Shown one piece after another: positions 51,644 through 61,014 of a DNA stretch of 64,000 bases. The position numbers and the translations under genes were made by a program. The notes under the pieces are model-generated. The model ran no database searches. It was given only the letters and a program-made list of their open reading frames with translations, and was not told the origin of the DNA. The stretch covers positions 1 to 64,000 of the forward strand of contig CAJUAU010000003.1 in assembly GCA_910584645.1 (NCBI GenBank), written 5' to 3'. The stretch comes from an uncultured Eubacterium sp. (GTDB lineage Bacteria; Bacillota; Clostridia; Lachnospirales; Lachnospiraceae). Positions within the stretch are counted from its first letter, which is position 1. Each line of letters opens with the position of its first letter.

Positions 51644-52198
51644 TTAATCCTGTCTTGTTATGATTTTAGCAATGGTATCAAAATCTGCCCCTTTGGGGAT
51701 CTTATATGTTCCACTGCGAACCTGTCTGCCATAACCTTTCTTTTCCAGATAGGCATCAAATGCTTTGGAATCATCAATGATCCCCGCCTCTTCCATCTCC
51801 CTGGATACAGAACTGGACAAAAGTCCACTGCGGACTACAAAAGTATTCTTTCCCTTTTGAAAAGCAGATGCATTTTTTATATCTTTTTTGCTGTCCTCCA
51901 GCTTTTTCTTTGCCTTCTTATCTTTCTCATCAGGAACTTTCGTATCTGTGCTTACTGCGGACTCTGATACCGCGCTGACTGCCGGCTTTGAGGCAGGATT
52001 ATCCTTTACTTCCTGAGCCATTTTCTCCGCCTCTGCTTTAGTGTCGGTGCTCTCTTCTTTAGGAAACACCATTCCCAGCTCCCTTGCCTGTTTGATCACA
52101 TTGTTATCTTCACTGGAACTGCGGTATGTTATGCATAAAAGAAGAGCGGTCACTACGATTCCTACACCAAGTCCTCTCAAAAACCATTTACTCTTCAT
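51644..52198 (-). CDS. Membrane-anchored protein with MltG-like LysM subdomain, no catalytic domain
   Basis: The 184-residue protein has one N-terminal membrane segment (about 9-25), a charged linker of about 90 residues, and a C-terminal segment from about 118 (FVVRSGLLSSSVSREMEEAGIIDDSKAFDAYLEKKGYGRQVRSGTYKIPKGADFDTIAKIIT, given in part) matching the LysM-like domain of endolytic transglycosylase MltG/YceG. The catalytic MltG domain is absent. It probably binds peptidoglycan. It is the last gene of the flagellar operon and overlaps the preceding gene as ATGA. Confidence 0.7.
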   Translation of the reverse strand: MKSKWFLRGLGVGIVVTALLLCITYRSSSEDNNVIKQARELGMVFPKEESTDTKAEAEKMAQEVKDNPASKPAVSAVSESAVSTDTKVPDEKDKKAKKKLEDSKKDIKNASAFQKGKNTFVVRSGLLSSSVSREMEEAGIIDDSKAFDAYLEKKGYGRQVRSGTYKIPKGADFDTIAKIITRQD

Positions 52199-52869
52199 TT
52201 ATTTCCTCCATACAATGAAATCATCAGTTTTACCTCACCCTGTCCAATATCTAATTCCTTCGAGATATCCAATACAGATTTCCCCTGCTTATACATCTGA
52301 ATGATCTTCTTATTCACACTGTCATCCTCAAGTTTTCCATTTCCCTCCGGCTTCACCGCCTGCGGTTTTGCAGAAGCTGGTTTCGGTTTTTCAGCTTTAA
52401 CGGCAGCCGGTTTGGCTGGTTTTTTATCAGCTTCTCTGGGTGCCTGTTTATTTACCTGCTCCACTGCTGCTATGCCGGAAAGCTTTTCTTCCTGTCCTTT
52501 TTTTGCAGCAGCTTCCTTTATTTCTTTTTCTTTTTCGTTCAGCATATTGTACATAAACACGACTTCCTCGTGATTATGGTTTATTTTTTCCATCAGCTGG
52601 GCAGAAAACTCATCAAATTCCATGATCTTCTCATTGCTCTTCCGGTTCAGCTGATCCGTCGTCTCAGCAATTACATTTTCTCTTTCTTTACTGAGAATCG
52701 ACTCAATCTGCTCACGAACCATCGCCTCTTCTTTTTCTGTCCATATGTCTCTGGATTGATACTCTGCTGTTTCCGAAAGCTCTGGATCTTTTTCCTTTTT
52801 TCCCACAAAAAAACTGATACAGATGCTCATGAATCCTAAAATCAAAAGTATGATTTCTGCTGCACTCAT
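52195..52869 (-). CDS. DUF6115-like membrane protein of the flagellar operon
   Basis: The 224-residue protein starts with a membrane segment (AAEIILLILGFMSICISFFVG). It continues with a coiled coil (about 40-125), a Lys/Pro/Ala-rich linker (PAKPAAVKAEKPKPASAKPQ) and a short C-terminal helix-turn-helix-like motif (NKKIIQMYKQGKSVLDISKELDIGQGEVKLMISLY) that matches what I recall of DUF6115. The start at 52869 is the first residue before the membrane segment; an upstream ATG lacks support. The function is unknown; its place suggests a flagellum- or envelope-related job. Confidence 0.7.
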   Translation of the reverse strand: MSAAEIILLILGFMSICISFFVGKKEKDPELSETAEYQSRDIWTEKEEAMVREQIESILSKERENVIAETTDQLNRKSNEKIMEFDEFSAQLMEKINHNHEEVVFMYNMLNEKEKEIKEAAAKKGQEEKLSGIAAVEQVNKQAPREADKKPAKPAAVKAEKPKPASAKPQAVKPEGNGKLEDDSVNKKIIQMYKQGKSVLDISKELDIGQGEVKLMISLYGGNK

Positions 52870-52915
52870 TTTTTCCTCCCTCCAAAGCTTATCCACAAGG
52901 ATAACCTTGGGCTTA

Positions 52916-53221
52916 TTATATCATAATATCAAAACTGCTGTCCGATTTTGGTGCCATCGGCGCCTCTTCAGACTGCTTTTTTTTCTTTTTATTACGCCCG
53001 CCGCTGTACTTATTCTTACCAGAACCATCAAAGCGGTATTCTTCTTTCTCACTCTTATTCGTCTCTGTGGTCCTCTGGCTCTGCTGCTCTACATTTTTTT
53101 CAAAACTTGTAGCGGCATTTTCTCCCATATGCTGAACCTGATGCTGCTCTCTTCCTATGATTCCAGACGCCTCCGATGACCTGGGAGCTATCGTGGAAGC
53201 ATCAATAGAACTGATGGACAT
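52916..53221 (-). CDS. Small polar protein of unknown function in the flagellar operon
   Basis: About 101 residues, beginning SISSIDASTIAPRSSEASGI. It is low in hydrophobic residues and ends in a basic Lys-rich stretch (GGRNKKKKKQSEE) and a short acidic tail. It is probably intrinsically disordered. It lies between the FapA-like gene and the DUF6115-like gene. The Ser/Ala-rich N-terminus resembles small flagellar-operon proteins, but I recognise no family. Confidence 0.6.
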   Translation of the reverse strand: MSISSIDASTIAPRSSEASGIIGREQHQVQHMGENAATSFEKNVEQQSQRTTETNKSEKEEYRFDGSGKNKYSGGRNKKKKKQSEEAPMAPKSDSSFDIMI

Positions 53222-53262
53222 ATTGATCACCACACCTTTCTGTCTTCATGCTGGCTGACAAG

Positions 53263-54861
53263 CTAAATTCCAATCGACTTGATATCTGCGCCCTCTCTTA
53301 CAAACTTACACTTAGACACCCTGTCACTCATGATCTTGGATACATCTTTGATCACAATCTGTACCCCGGAGTTTACCACACCCTCTACCCGGATACTGAC
53401 ATTGGTATTCGCCTTCAGGCTCTTCCGGAGTGTCTCGCACTGCGCCTGCATAGTCTCAATTTTCTTCTGTATCTTTGGTTTAGAGGCAGAAGCTGTTTTC
53501 AAATATTCCTTCTGTTTTGGTGAAAGACCTTTTCCAGTCTTCACACATTTTTTAATAGAATGAAGGACCCCGTCCATCTTTTTTAAAGCCGCACACGCTT
53601 CTTCGGTCTTTTCCTCTGTTTCATTTAACAGCTTTACCATATCGATATCCGACATCACTTCTACAATTGTAGAAGTACCCATGGCAGAACCGATCTGGGT
53701 AGCTGAAATATTGGCATAGGAACGAATATGGCCGCCATTGATCAGTCCCTTCTTGCCAAGAACAGAAATCTCTCCCTCGCACTCTACATCACTGTGCAGT
53801 ACTGCATCACACATTAAAGTACCCTTACATTTGATCTGGCTGTTTTCGATAAACTTAGCGGTTATATTTCCCTCTGCAGCCAGAGTCCCTCTGGACATTC
53901 CCTGCATTCCCCGCTTGAGGACAATATTTCCGCCAGCTGTCAGATCAGCTCCCTCCACAACACCGTTTACAATAATATCTCCATCTGCCTTAATGGCATA
54001 ACCTGTATTCACATTTCCAACTACATTTACTGTGCCTTTATATTCGATATCTCCGGTAGAGGCATCCACATTTGCCGGCACATCATATATATTGGATACC
54101 ATAACAAGATCATCCACCAGCGTCACATGTCCCGCAACCTGGGAATATAACTCGCAGCCATCTTCAGTCATTGTTATGTTCCGGCCATGACGAAGCCGTT
54201 TCACCGCCACTTTATTAGGCGGAAGTGACTTTCCTGTCACACTTACGCCAGGAGTTCCAAAATCTGCCGGCGTAAGGGTTGCAAGTTTTTCTCCAACCTG
54301 CACAGGCTTAATATTTCCCAACTGATGAAAATCTACACTTCCATCCTCGTTCAGTTTCGGTTTTGCTGTCGCATTAATATCAAAATGGTATTCCACCACT
54401 GCGTCGTGCCCCTGAACCGGTGGCGTGGCCTCTGCCAAAACATAGTCACGGCAGTATTCCGGAGCTTTTATAAACTCATCCACCACATCTTCCCGGATGC
54501 CGTGAACAATACCTTCCAGTTTCAGGTCACTAAGTATATCTTCCCTGGTCATTTTTTTCCCATTTGTTGAGGGCGGATAAAACCTGGCAACCGCACTTAC
54601 ACCTTCATCGCGAAGGTCAATGATACACCTCTCGTTTTCCGCCAGTATCTCCTGATCCAGCAGCCGGAACTCCACCTGAAAATCTGCCCGTTTCAGATAC
54701 TGGCTTAATGCCACCGAATCATAGTCCGGAAAATTGATGCGGTCCAGATATCTCATAACCTCATCAATCTCAAACATCTCTCCATCCTGCGATGCTGGAA
54801 ACACCTTAAGAAACGTTCGATTTGTCTTCTGCACGATCTGGAAGTATGCGTTTTTCCCCAT
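53263..54861 (-). CDS. FapA-like DUF342 protein (flagellar assembly protein A)
   Basis: The 532-residue protein has an N-terminal alpha/beta region, a long right-handed beta-helix segment from about 195 to 400 (successive turns such as VNVVGNVNTGYAIKADGDIIVNGVVEGADLTAGGNIVLK, given in part) and a C-terminal coiled coil. This is the DUF342/FapA architecture, present in many flagellated Firmicutes and delta-proteobacteria. It probably acts as a polymerisation or scaffold factor. A strong GGGGAG ribosome-binding site precedes it. It follows fliA. Confidence 0.85.
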   Translation of the reverse strand: MGKNAYFQIVQKTNRTFLKVFPASQDGEMFEIDEVMRYLDRINFPDYDSVALSQYLKRADFQVEFRLLDQEILAENERCIIDLRDEGVSAVARFYPPSTNGKKMTREDILSDLKLEGIVHGIREDVVDEFIKAPEYCRDYVLAEATPPVQGHDAVVEYHFDINATAKPKLNEDGSVDFHQLGNIKPVQVGEKLATLTPADFGTPGVSVTGKSLPPNKVAVKRLRHGRNITMTEDGCELYSQVAGHVTLVDDLVMVSNIYDVPANVDASTGDIEYKGTVNVVGNVNTGYAIKADGDIIVNGVVEGADLTAGGNIVLKRGMQGMSRGTLAAEGNITAKFIENSQIKCKGTLMCDAVLHSDVECEGEISVLGKKGLINGGHIRSYANISATQIGSAMGTSTIVEVMSDIDMVKLLNETEEKTEEACAALKKMDGVLHSIKKCVKTGKGLSPKQKEYLKTASASKPKIQKKIETMQAQCETLRKSLKANTNVSIRVEGVVNSGVQIVIKDVSKIMSDRVSKCKFVREGADIKSIGI

Positions 54862-54923
54862 AATGTTTCTCCCCTTTCAATCTTTCCCCGGTGTCCTGCC
54901 TGTCAAAATATAAGAAATGTCTC

Positions 54924-55700
54924 TTAAAAAAGATTTAACAGCTCTATTGAATCCCCCATCTGCACCTTGATCTTCTGCAGCGCTTTCGTATGAAGCTGGG
55001 AAACCCTGGATTCTGAAACCTCCAGGATCCTGCTGATTTCTTTTAAGGTCATATCTTCATAATAATAAAGCGTGATCACACTGGACTCTTTTTCCGTGAG
55101 TGTCTTTAATGCTTCTACCAGCATCTGTTTGAGCTCCTGCTTCTCCAGTGCCTGCTCCGGCTGATCAAAACGGCTGGTTCCACCTGCTGAATCCATTCTG
55201 GCATCCCCGCCCTGTTCCAAAAAATCGTCCAGAGACACAAGATTGGTAAACTGCGCTTCGTTCTTCCAGCTATCATACTCTTCCAAACTGATCTCCAGTT
55301 CTTCGGCAATCTCCGAATCGGTAGCCGGTCTCCCCAGCTCTCCTTCCAGTCTGGCACTGGCGGCATCCATCTGTTTCTGCTTTTGACGCAGTGTCCGGGG
55401 AATCCAGTCCATCTTACGGATCTGGTCCAGGATCGACCCCCGGATCCGAAGACTGGCATAGGTCTCAAATTTAACATTTTTAGCAAGATCAAACTTATCT
55501 ATGGCATCGATCAGTCCAAATATACCATACCCCACTAGATCATCGTATTCCACTGTATATCCCAGATACATGCCCATTCGCCCGGCGACCAGATTTACCA
55601 GATTCGCGTATTCGATGATCAACTGTTCCCTGAGCTCCGGGCTTTTTGTCTTTATATATTTGTCCCATATTTTTTTCTTTTCGGATTCATTCATCGCCAT
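54924..55700 (-). CDS. fliA: Flagellar sigma factor sigma-28 (FliA/SigD)
   Basis: The 258-residue sigma-70 family member has region 2 (LVAGRMGMYLGYTVEYDDLVGYGIFGLIDAIDKFD, ASLRIRGSILDQIRKMDWIPRTLR), region 3 and region 4 (LTEKESSVITLYYYEDMTLKEISRILEVSESRVSQLHTKAL). It lacks region 1, which marks the FliA/WhiG/SigD class controlling late flagellar and chemotaxis genes. GAGGGAG precedes the start. An 11-bp inverted repeat lies in the 39-base gap between it and the upstream gene. Confidence 0.95.
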   Translation of the reverse strand: MAMNESEKKKIWDKYIKTKSPELREQLIIEYANLVNLVAGRMGMYLGYTVEYDDLVGYGIFGLIDAIDKFDLAKNVKFETYASLRIRGSILDQIRKMDWIPRTLRQKQKQMDAASARLEGELGRPATDSEIAEELEISLEEYDSWKNEAQFTNLVSLDDFLEQGGDARMDSAGGTSRFDQPEQALEKQELKQMLVEALKTLTEKESSVITLYYYEDMTLKEISRILEVSESRVSQLHTKALQKIKVQMGDSIELLNLF

Positions 55701-55715
55701 AAGCGCTCCCTCACT

Positions 55716-55740
55716 ATCTTACGATATTATATCGTAAGAT
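55716..55740. repeat. Perfect 11-bp inverted repeat just before fliA
   Basis: ATCTTACGATA (55716-55726), TTA and TATCGTAAGAT (55730-55740) form a perfect palindrome that touches the stop codon of the upstream gene and ends 15 bases before the fliA start. There is no T-tract behind it. It is a possible protein-binding site or mRNA hairpin adjusting fliA expression. Confidence 0.6.
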
Positions 55741-56096
55741 CAGACATCATCTTCTTCCTGTTCTGCTTCTTCGCTTTCTTTTTCCCGACGCTTTCTTTCT
55801 TCCTCCGCCTCAAGCTCTGCTAATTTCCTTGCTTCTTCCTCCAGACGGATCCGTTCATTTTCTGCCCGGACCATGGCCTCATGCTCTGCCACTACTTTAC
55901 CTACTACCTGTGCTGCGATCTGACCTATAATATAAAATAAAATAAGGACGATCATCAGTACGACAAGACTGTATGTGACATCCCATCCCTGTACAATACT
56001 CATAATGCAGCACACCAGTCCCGCCAGCAGCATTGTAAATGCCGGAATAAATCGATATTTCATTATTTTCCCCCATTCTGCCTGCCAATCATTCAT
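55740..56096 (-). CDS. Two-helix membrane protein with Glu/Arg coiled-coil tail
   Basis: The 118-residue protein has two membrane segments (about 14-34 and 41-64) followed by a very acidic, Glu/Arg-rich helix (HEAMVRAENERIRLEEEARKLAELEAEEERKRREKE, given in part). It lies between cheD and fliA, two bases after cheD, with a poor ribosome-binding site, so coupled translation is likely. Similar small proteins occur at this position in other flagellated Clostridia; the function is unknown. Confidence 0.7.
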   Translation of the reverse strand: MNDWQAEWGKIMKYRFIPAFTMLLAGLVCCIMSIVQGWDVTYSLVVLMIVLILFYIIGQIAAQVVGKVVAEHEAMVRAENERIRLEEEARKLAELEAEEERKRREKESEEAEQEEDDV

Positions 56097-56098
56097 AT

Positions 56099-56584
56099 TC
56101 AGATGACACTGTCGCCAATTCCCACTGCTTTCACACTCAATCCACCGGTTACCGTATCAAATTCAATGGTTCTGCCATAATTGTTCCCCACGTCTTCTGC
56201 CAGAATCGGTATTTGAAGCTCACTGAGAACTTCGTGCACAGCATCCACATTCTGTTGCCCGATATTAAGAAACTTATTCTTGGATTGATACGAAAACATC
56301 TTCGCACCACCCGCCATTTTAGCAATTATTCCAGATTTTTTAGCCCCTACCCGCAAGAGTTCTTCATACATATCCGGAATACAGGTATCCACAAATTTCA
56401 TCCGATTGGCATTTTGCGATATTTGAGTGCTGTCTGGCATCATAACATGTGCAAGTCCACAAATCTTCGTAGTTTTATCATACAACACAACCCCCAGACA
56501 GGAACCGAGCCCAAGGGTTGATATCTTCTGTGGTGAACGGCAGAGTTTAAAGTCTGCCATTCCCACACGTATTATGTCACTCAT
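56099..56584 (-). CDS. cheD: Chemoreceptor glutamine deamidase CheD
   Basis: CheD deamidates receptor glutamines and cooperates with CheC in adaptation. The 161-residue protein has the catalytic pattern KISTLGLGSCLGVVLYD with the active-site cysteine, the histidine in GLAHVMMPDS and the later AKMAGGAKMF. It starts within the cheW stop (ATGA). Confidence 0.93.
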   Translation of the reverse strand: MSDIIRVGMADFKLCRSPQKISTLGLGSCLGVVLYDKTTKICGLAHVMMPDSTQISQNANRMKFVDTCIPDMYEELLRVGAKKSGIIAKMAGGAKMFSYQSKNKFLNIGQQNVDAVHEVLSELQIPILAEDVGNNYGRTIEFDTVTGGLSVKAVGIGDSVI

Positions 56585-57045
56585 ACAGTCTTTGATTCTC
56601 CCACTACGTTTTCTATGTTAAGAAGAGAAATGAGATTTTCACCATTTTTACCAATGCCGGCAAGATAAGCGGCATTTTTCTCATCCAGTTTAAATGAAGG
56701 TGTTTCTACTGTTTCCGGATTCAGGTTCACAACCTCTCTTACCTCATCCACGATCACTCCTACCAGGGACTGATCTTCTAATTTCAGTATAATGATACGG
56801 GTGGAACCTTCATAGGAATCATTTTCAAGATCAAACCTTCTGCGAAGGCTCATGACAGGTACCACCTCGCCCCGCAGATTGATCACGCCAACGTAGTAAG
56901 GCTGAGACTTTGGAACCCTGGTGATCCTCTGCATTCTGACAATATTATCCACATATCCAATATTGATTCCGTACTGTTCATCACCAATCCGGATCACTAT
57001 GTACTGGATTTCTTCTACTGCATTTTCATTCATCATTCCGTCCAT
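56581..57045 (-). CDS. cheW: Chemotaxis coupling protein CheW
   Basis: CheW links chemoreceptors to CheA. The 154 residues form one CheW domain: YIVIRIGDEQYGINIGYVDNIVRM, VINLRGEVVPVMSLRRRF, LVGVIVDEVREVV and a final IGKNGENLISLLNIENVV. AGGAGGG is eight bases before the ATG. It lies between cheA and cheD in one transcriptional unit. Confidence 0.95.
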   Translation of the reverse strand: MDGMMNENAVEEIQYIVIRIGDEQYGINIGYVDNIVRMQRITRVPKSQPYYVGVINLRGEVVPVMSLRRRFDLENDSYEGSTRIIILKLEDQSLVGVIVDEVREVVNLNPETVETPSFKLDEKNAAYLAGIGKNGENLISLLNIENVVGESKTV

Positions 57046-57057
57046 TTGCTCGCCCTC

Positions 57058-59145
57058 CTAAATCAGTGTGTTTGTATCAAGGATCAATGCCACTTCACCG
57101 TCTCCGAGAATCGTCGCTCCACTGAAGAGTTTTGCATTGGTGATATGGTGTCCCATGGACTTGATCACGGTTTCCTGCTGTCCAAGAAGGTTATCCACAA
57201 CCAGTCCCAGTCTCTGGTCGCCCTTCTTTACAACCACGGCAACTCCTGATTCAATATCTGCTTCCTTATCATAATCCTCCATTTCGAGGATTTCATTCAT
57301 ACGGATGATTGGGATCACACTGCCTCTCAGATAGATCACTTCCTTGGACTGAACCAGTTTGATATCCTCCTGGGAAATATCTTCTATCGTATCAATGTTC
57401 CCCAGAGGGATCGCATATTTCTCCGTTCCCACTTCTACCATCAATGCCTGTATAATAGCAAGGGTCAGCGGAAGCTGGATCCTGAAGGTACTTCCCTGTC
57501 CTTTGACCGTTCTGGCCTCAATACTTCCGCCCAGGGATTCAATCTTTGTTTTCACCACATCCAGTCCCACACCTCTGCCGGACACGTCCGAAATCTGGTC
57601 TGCCGTCGAAAAACTCGGCTGGAATAAAAGATCTATGTAATCCTTATCCGTCATTGCCTCTGCCTGCTGCAGAGTGATCGTTCCTTTCTCCAGAGCCTTT
57701 CTTCTTACCTTTTCGGTATCAATTCCACCGCCATCATCCCTGACTTCGATGGTTACATTATTTCCATCCTGATAGGCATCCAGGAAAATAGATCCCACTT
57801 CCGGTTTTCCGAGACGGACACGTTCCTCATTGCTCTCCAGCCCATGGTCGGCGGAATTCCGAAGAAGATGCATCAACGGGTCTCCAAGTTCATCGATCAC
57901 GGTACGGTCAAGCTCCGTATCTTCACCGGTCATATACAGTTCCATCTTTTTATTAAGCTTCCGGTTCAAGTCACGGATCATACGCGGAAAACGGTTTACT
58001 ACGCTCTCGATCGGAACCATCCTCACCTTCATAACAGATTCATGAAGGTTTGTGGTAACACGCTCCAGATATTCTATATTTTCATGGAAGATCTGACCAG
58101 AACCCACCTCTGCGCCATTGTCCCCGGAAGTCACAGATACGAGGGCATTTTTCGCAATGATCAGCTCACTCACCAGGTTCATCAGCACATCCAGCTTGTC
58201 AATATCAACACGCACAGAACGGCTTGCCACCTTGCCCTTTGCCGCCGCCTGGGGAGGCTGCTTTTTCGCAGGCTCTTTCACCTCCGGTTTTTCTTCTTTC
58301 TTTTCTTCTTTTTCCGGCTGTGTATTCTGGGTAGCCACAGTATATTTGAAATCGTCGATACAGACCTCGGCGATCTCGGATACATTCATAATAAGCTGTT
58401 TGATGGTCTCCTTGCTTTCCCTTGTAGCAAGAATCCAGCTAAAGTCAAGATCAAACTCCTCATCCTCAATCTTTTCCGTATCTGGGATGGACTTGATCAG
58501 CTCTCCTTTATCTTCTACGGTCTTAAATACAAGGAACGCTCTTGCCGCTTTCAGAATACAGGACTCCTGCAGATAAACTGTAATCCCAAAAACATTCTGT
58601 CCATCTTCCTTTGCATTTTCCATGGCATGGATCTCATACTCTGAAACCGGAATCTGTTCATATTTGTTTTTTGCCGGGTTATTCTCTACGGGCTTAGCTT
58701 CCTTTTCAGCCCCCGGCTCATCTTTTTTCGGTTCCTCCGGCGCACCGCCGTCAGCCCCTGTTTCCTCAGCGATCACTTCATTCAGATCGTTGATGATATC
58801 TTCATTATCTTCTGTTCCCTCGCTCCCGGTACTGGAGATCACCTCCAGATAGGATTCCAGTGCGTCCAATCCACGAAACAGAATATCAACCAGCTTTTCA
58901 TTTGCCTTCATATTTCCATTCCGGATCTCTGAAAATACATTTTCAAGATCATGGGTAAGACGCTGCATCCTCGTATATCCCATTGTCCCGGACATTCCCT
59001 TTAATGTATGGGCGGCCCGGAAAATCTCATTGATGGTATCGTCATTTTCCGGATCCTTCTCCAGCTCCAGAATATGCTCATTCAATGACTGCAGATGCTC
59101 TTTCGTTTCATCAATAAACAACTCTAAATATTGACTGGTATCCAT
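57058..59145 (-). CDS. cheA: Chemotaxis histidine kinase CheA
   Basis: The 695-residue kinase has the standard domains: an Hpt domain with the phosphorylated histidine at about 46 (FRAAHTLKGMSGTMGY), a CheY/CheB-binding P2 domain (about 180-270) after an acidic linker, P3 dimerisation, an HATPase domain (LLRNSADHGLES, DDGGGID, DVSGRGVGLDVV, GQGSTFRIQLP) and a C-terminal CheW-like regulatory domain. The start at MDTSQY (59145) is selected because GGAGG sits five bases upstream, within the end of cheB. Confidence 0.96.
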   Translation of the reverse strand: MDTSQYLELFIDETKEHLQSLNEHILELEKDPENDDTINEIFRAAHTLKGMSGTMGYTRMQRLTHDLENVFSEIRNGNMKANEKLVDILFRGLDALESYLEVISSTGSEGTEDNEDIINDLNEVIAEETGADGGAPEEPKKDEPGAEKEAKPVENNPAKNKYEQIPVSEYEIHAMENAKEDGQNVFGITVYLQESCILKAARAFLVFKTVEDKGELIKSIPDTEKIEDEEFDLDFSWILATRESKETIKQLIMNVSEIAEVCIDDFKYTVATQNTQPEKEEKKEEKPEVKEPAKKQPPQAAAKGKVASRSVRVDIDKLDVLMNLVSELIIAKNALVSVTSGDNGAEVGSGQIFHENIEYLERVTTNLHESVMKVRMVPIESVVNRFPRMIRDLNRKLNKKMELYMTGEDTELDRTVIDELGDPLMHLLRNSADHGLESNEERVRLGKPEVGSIFLDAYQDGNNVTIEVRDDGGGIDTEKVRRKALEKGTITLQQAEAMTDKDYIDLLFQPSFSTADQISDVSGRGVGLDVVKTKIESLGGSIEARTVKGQGSTFRIQLPLTLAIIQALMVEVGTEKYAIPLGNIDTIEDISQEDIKLVQSKEVIYLRGSVIPIIRMNEILEMEDYDKEADIESGVAVVVKKGDQRLGLVVDNLLGQQETVIKSMGHHITNAKLFSGATILGDGEVALILDTNTLI

Positions 59146-59146
59146 T

Positions 59147-60226
59147 TTATCCTCCATTCTGCTGCATAGCAGCGATCAGCAAATCAGCAACCTTCTGTAA
59201 ATCAGCCACTTCATCTACAACGCCTGCTTTTACTGCTGCGCGGGGCATGCCATATACCACGCAGGATTCCTCGCTCTGCCCCACCGTGTAAACCTTTTTC
59301 ATTTGTTTTAACTGAATAAGTCCCTTCGTCCCGTCGCTTCCCATACCGGTAAGTATCCCGCAAAAAACCCTCTGATAACCAGAATCCAGAAGAGATTCCA
59401 GAAAAATGTCCGCGCAGGGGCGAAGCCCGCCTCTTGGCTCTTCTTTCCTGACCGCCAGACTATGTTCATTTAGATTCTTTTGCTCGGCCCGAAGCTGATA
59501 TCCCCCCTTTGCCACATATATAACACCGTTCTGCAGGGTCTCCCCATCCTCAGATTCTTTTACCCGGCACTGGCTCATCTCATTGAGACGCTCTGCCAGA
59601 GAATTAGTGAAACCTTCCGGCATATGCTGCACTACCACGATCGGGCAGCCGATATTCTTGGGAAATCTGGGAACTACTGACTGAAGCGCTTTCGGTCCTC
59701 CGGTCGAAGAAGCAATAAAAATGATGGTCCCCCTGCCGCCGGAGATCCCCTGAAATCTCTGGGATCGTGGCACCGGCCTGGTTAACCGCGGTTCCGGCTG
59801 TCTCCGGGACACCGGCTCCTGATAGGATATTGGCTTAAGTCCAAAAGCACATTTGACCTTCTGCAGCAGCTGATCCTTAAACTCAGATGATGCAACCCCA
59901 TCCGGTTTTTTCACAAAATCATAGGCTCCCAGCTCCAGCGCCCGCATGGTCTCTTTGGTACTCTGGCTGGCAATCGAGCTGACCACCAGTACAGGCATCG
60001 TAATACGCTTTTCATTGATATACGTCAAAAACCCGATGCCATCCATTTTGGGCATATTGATATCCAGAAGAATACAGTCATACCGTTTTCCACTTTCTAA
60101 AAATTTAACAGCAGTTGAGCCATTATCTGCTGTATCCGCAACAGTCATTCCAGGTTCTGATGTTATTATATCAGACATGACCCTTCTCATAAGTGCAGAG
60201 TCATCAATTATCAGAATTTTTTTCAT
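59147..60226 (-). CDS. cheB: Chemotaxis response regulator methylesterase CheB
   Basis: CheB removes methyl groups from receptors when phosphorylated by CheA. The 359-residue protein has a receiver domain with Asp at about 55 (CILLDINMPKMDG), a linker of about 40 residues rich in Arg/Pro, and the methylesterase domain with the catalytic Ser in IASSTGGPKAL, His in VVQHMPEGF and Asp in LTGMGSDG. It precedes cheA and overlaps its ribosome-binding site. Confidence 0.96.
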   Translation of the reverse strand: MKKILIIDDSALMRRVMSDIITSEPGMTVADTADNGSTAVKFLESGKRYDCILLDINMPKMDGIGFLTYINEKRITMPVLVVSSIASQSTKETMRALELGAYDFVKKPDGVASSEFKDQLLQKVKCAFGLKPISYQEPVSRRQPEPRLTRPVPRSQRFQGISGGRGTIIFIASSTGGPKALQSVVPRFPKNIGCPIVVVQHMPEGFTNSLAERLNEMSQCRVKESEDGETLQNGVIYVAKGGYQLRAEQKNLNEHSLAVRKEEPRGGLRPCADIFLESLLDSGYQRVFCGILTGMGSDGTKGLIQLKQMKKVYTVGQSEESCVVYGMPRAAVKAGVVDEVADLQKVADLLIAAMQQNGG

Positions 60227-60227
60227 C

Positions 60228-60983
60228 TTATTCCTTCCTCAATCTTCTTTTCTGCTCTTCAAAGACATATTTTACCACTGATTCACGCTGCTCTCTCCCT
60301 ATATTCTCATACTCGCAACGAAGTTCCGAATGATACACCCCATTATTTATATCTAACGCCGCCACAACTTTTGCCAGACAGCAAAACTTATAGATTCCTG
60401 CTGATGCAGTCTCGAGAGGAATATCCACCTCGATAAAAGTTCCTGGCTCCACTTTATCCTTACATTGAATGCGCACACCCCCTCCACTGATATCCGTCAG
60501 CAGCGCTTTGTTCCAGCGGCCGGCAAGTTCACACATCTTTTTCTCGTAAAGCTTCCTCTCAAAATCCTCAATCTCCTCTGCCTCCACCAGATCATAGAGA
60601 ACCTTCTCATCCTGGGAGATCTCACGGTAACGAATCTCCATCATGCATTCAAGACGGAAAAACTTTCGTCTCTGATACTTTTTGGGCAGGGAAAGAAACT
60701 CCATCTGAAGTACATGCATCTTCCCCTCCCTGGATCTTTTTTTCACCCTGGCACGACATCGGAACAACCCGAAAGAAGTAAAAAAACACAGATCGTATTC
60801 ATCATCCAGTTCCAGGGGCACAACCTTTCCCTCATAAATGGGCATGGAAACTTTAGCTTCCCGAAAGCCATCATAATCCAGCAGCTTGCTTCCGTATGTG
60901 CGATCTGACAATTTTCTCCTATAAGCACTTTTCACATGGGTGAGCTCAATTTTATCACCAATATTGATTATCGCCTTCTGCAT
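60228..60983 (-). CDS. PilZ-domain protein (YcgR-like flagellar brake)
   Basis: The 251-residue protein has an N-terminal YcgR-N-like beta domain and a C-terminal PilZ domain with the c-di-GMP motif RRKFFRLEC (RxxxR) and DISGGGVRIQC (D/NxSxxG). It is expected to link c-di-GMP to motor speed. It lies between flhG and cheB, two bases from the latter, with GGAG before the start. Confidence 0.88.
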   Translation of the reverse strand: MQKAIINIGDKIELTHVKSAYRRKLSDRTYGSKLLDYDGFREAKVSMPIYEGKVVPLELDDEYDLCFFTSFGLFRCRARVKKRSREGKMHVLQMEFLSLPKKYQRRKFFRLECMMEIRYREISQDEKVLYDLVEAEEIEDFERKLYEKKMCELAGRWNKALLTDISGGGVRIQCKDKVEPGTFIEVDIPLETASAGIYKFCCLAKVVAALDINNGVYHSELRCEYENIGREQRESVVKYVFEEQKRRLRKE

Positions 60984-61014
60984 AAATTATCTCCATCCTA
61001 AATAGACTATTTCG

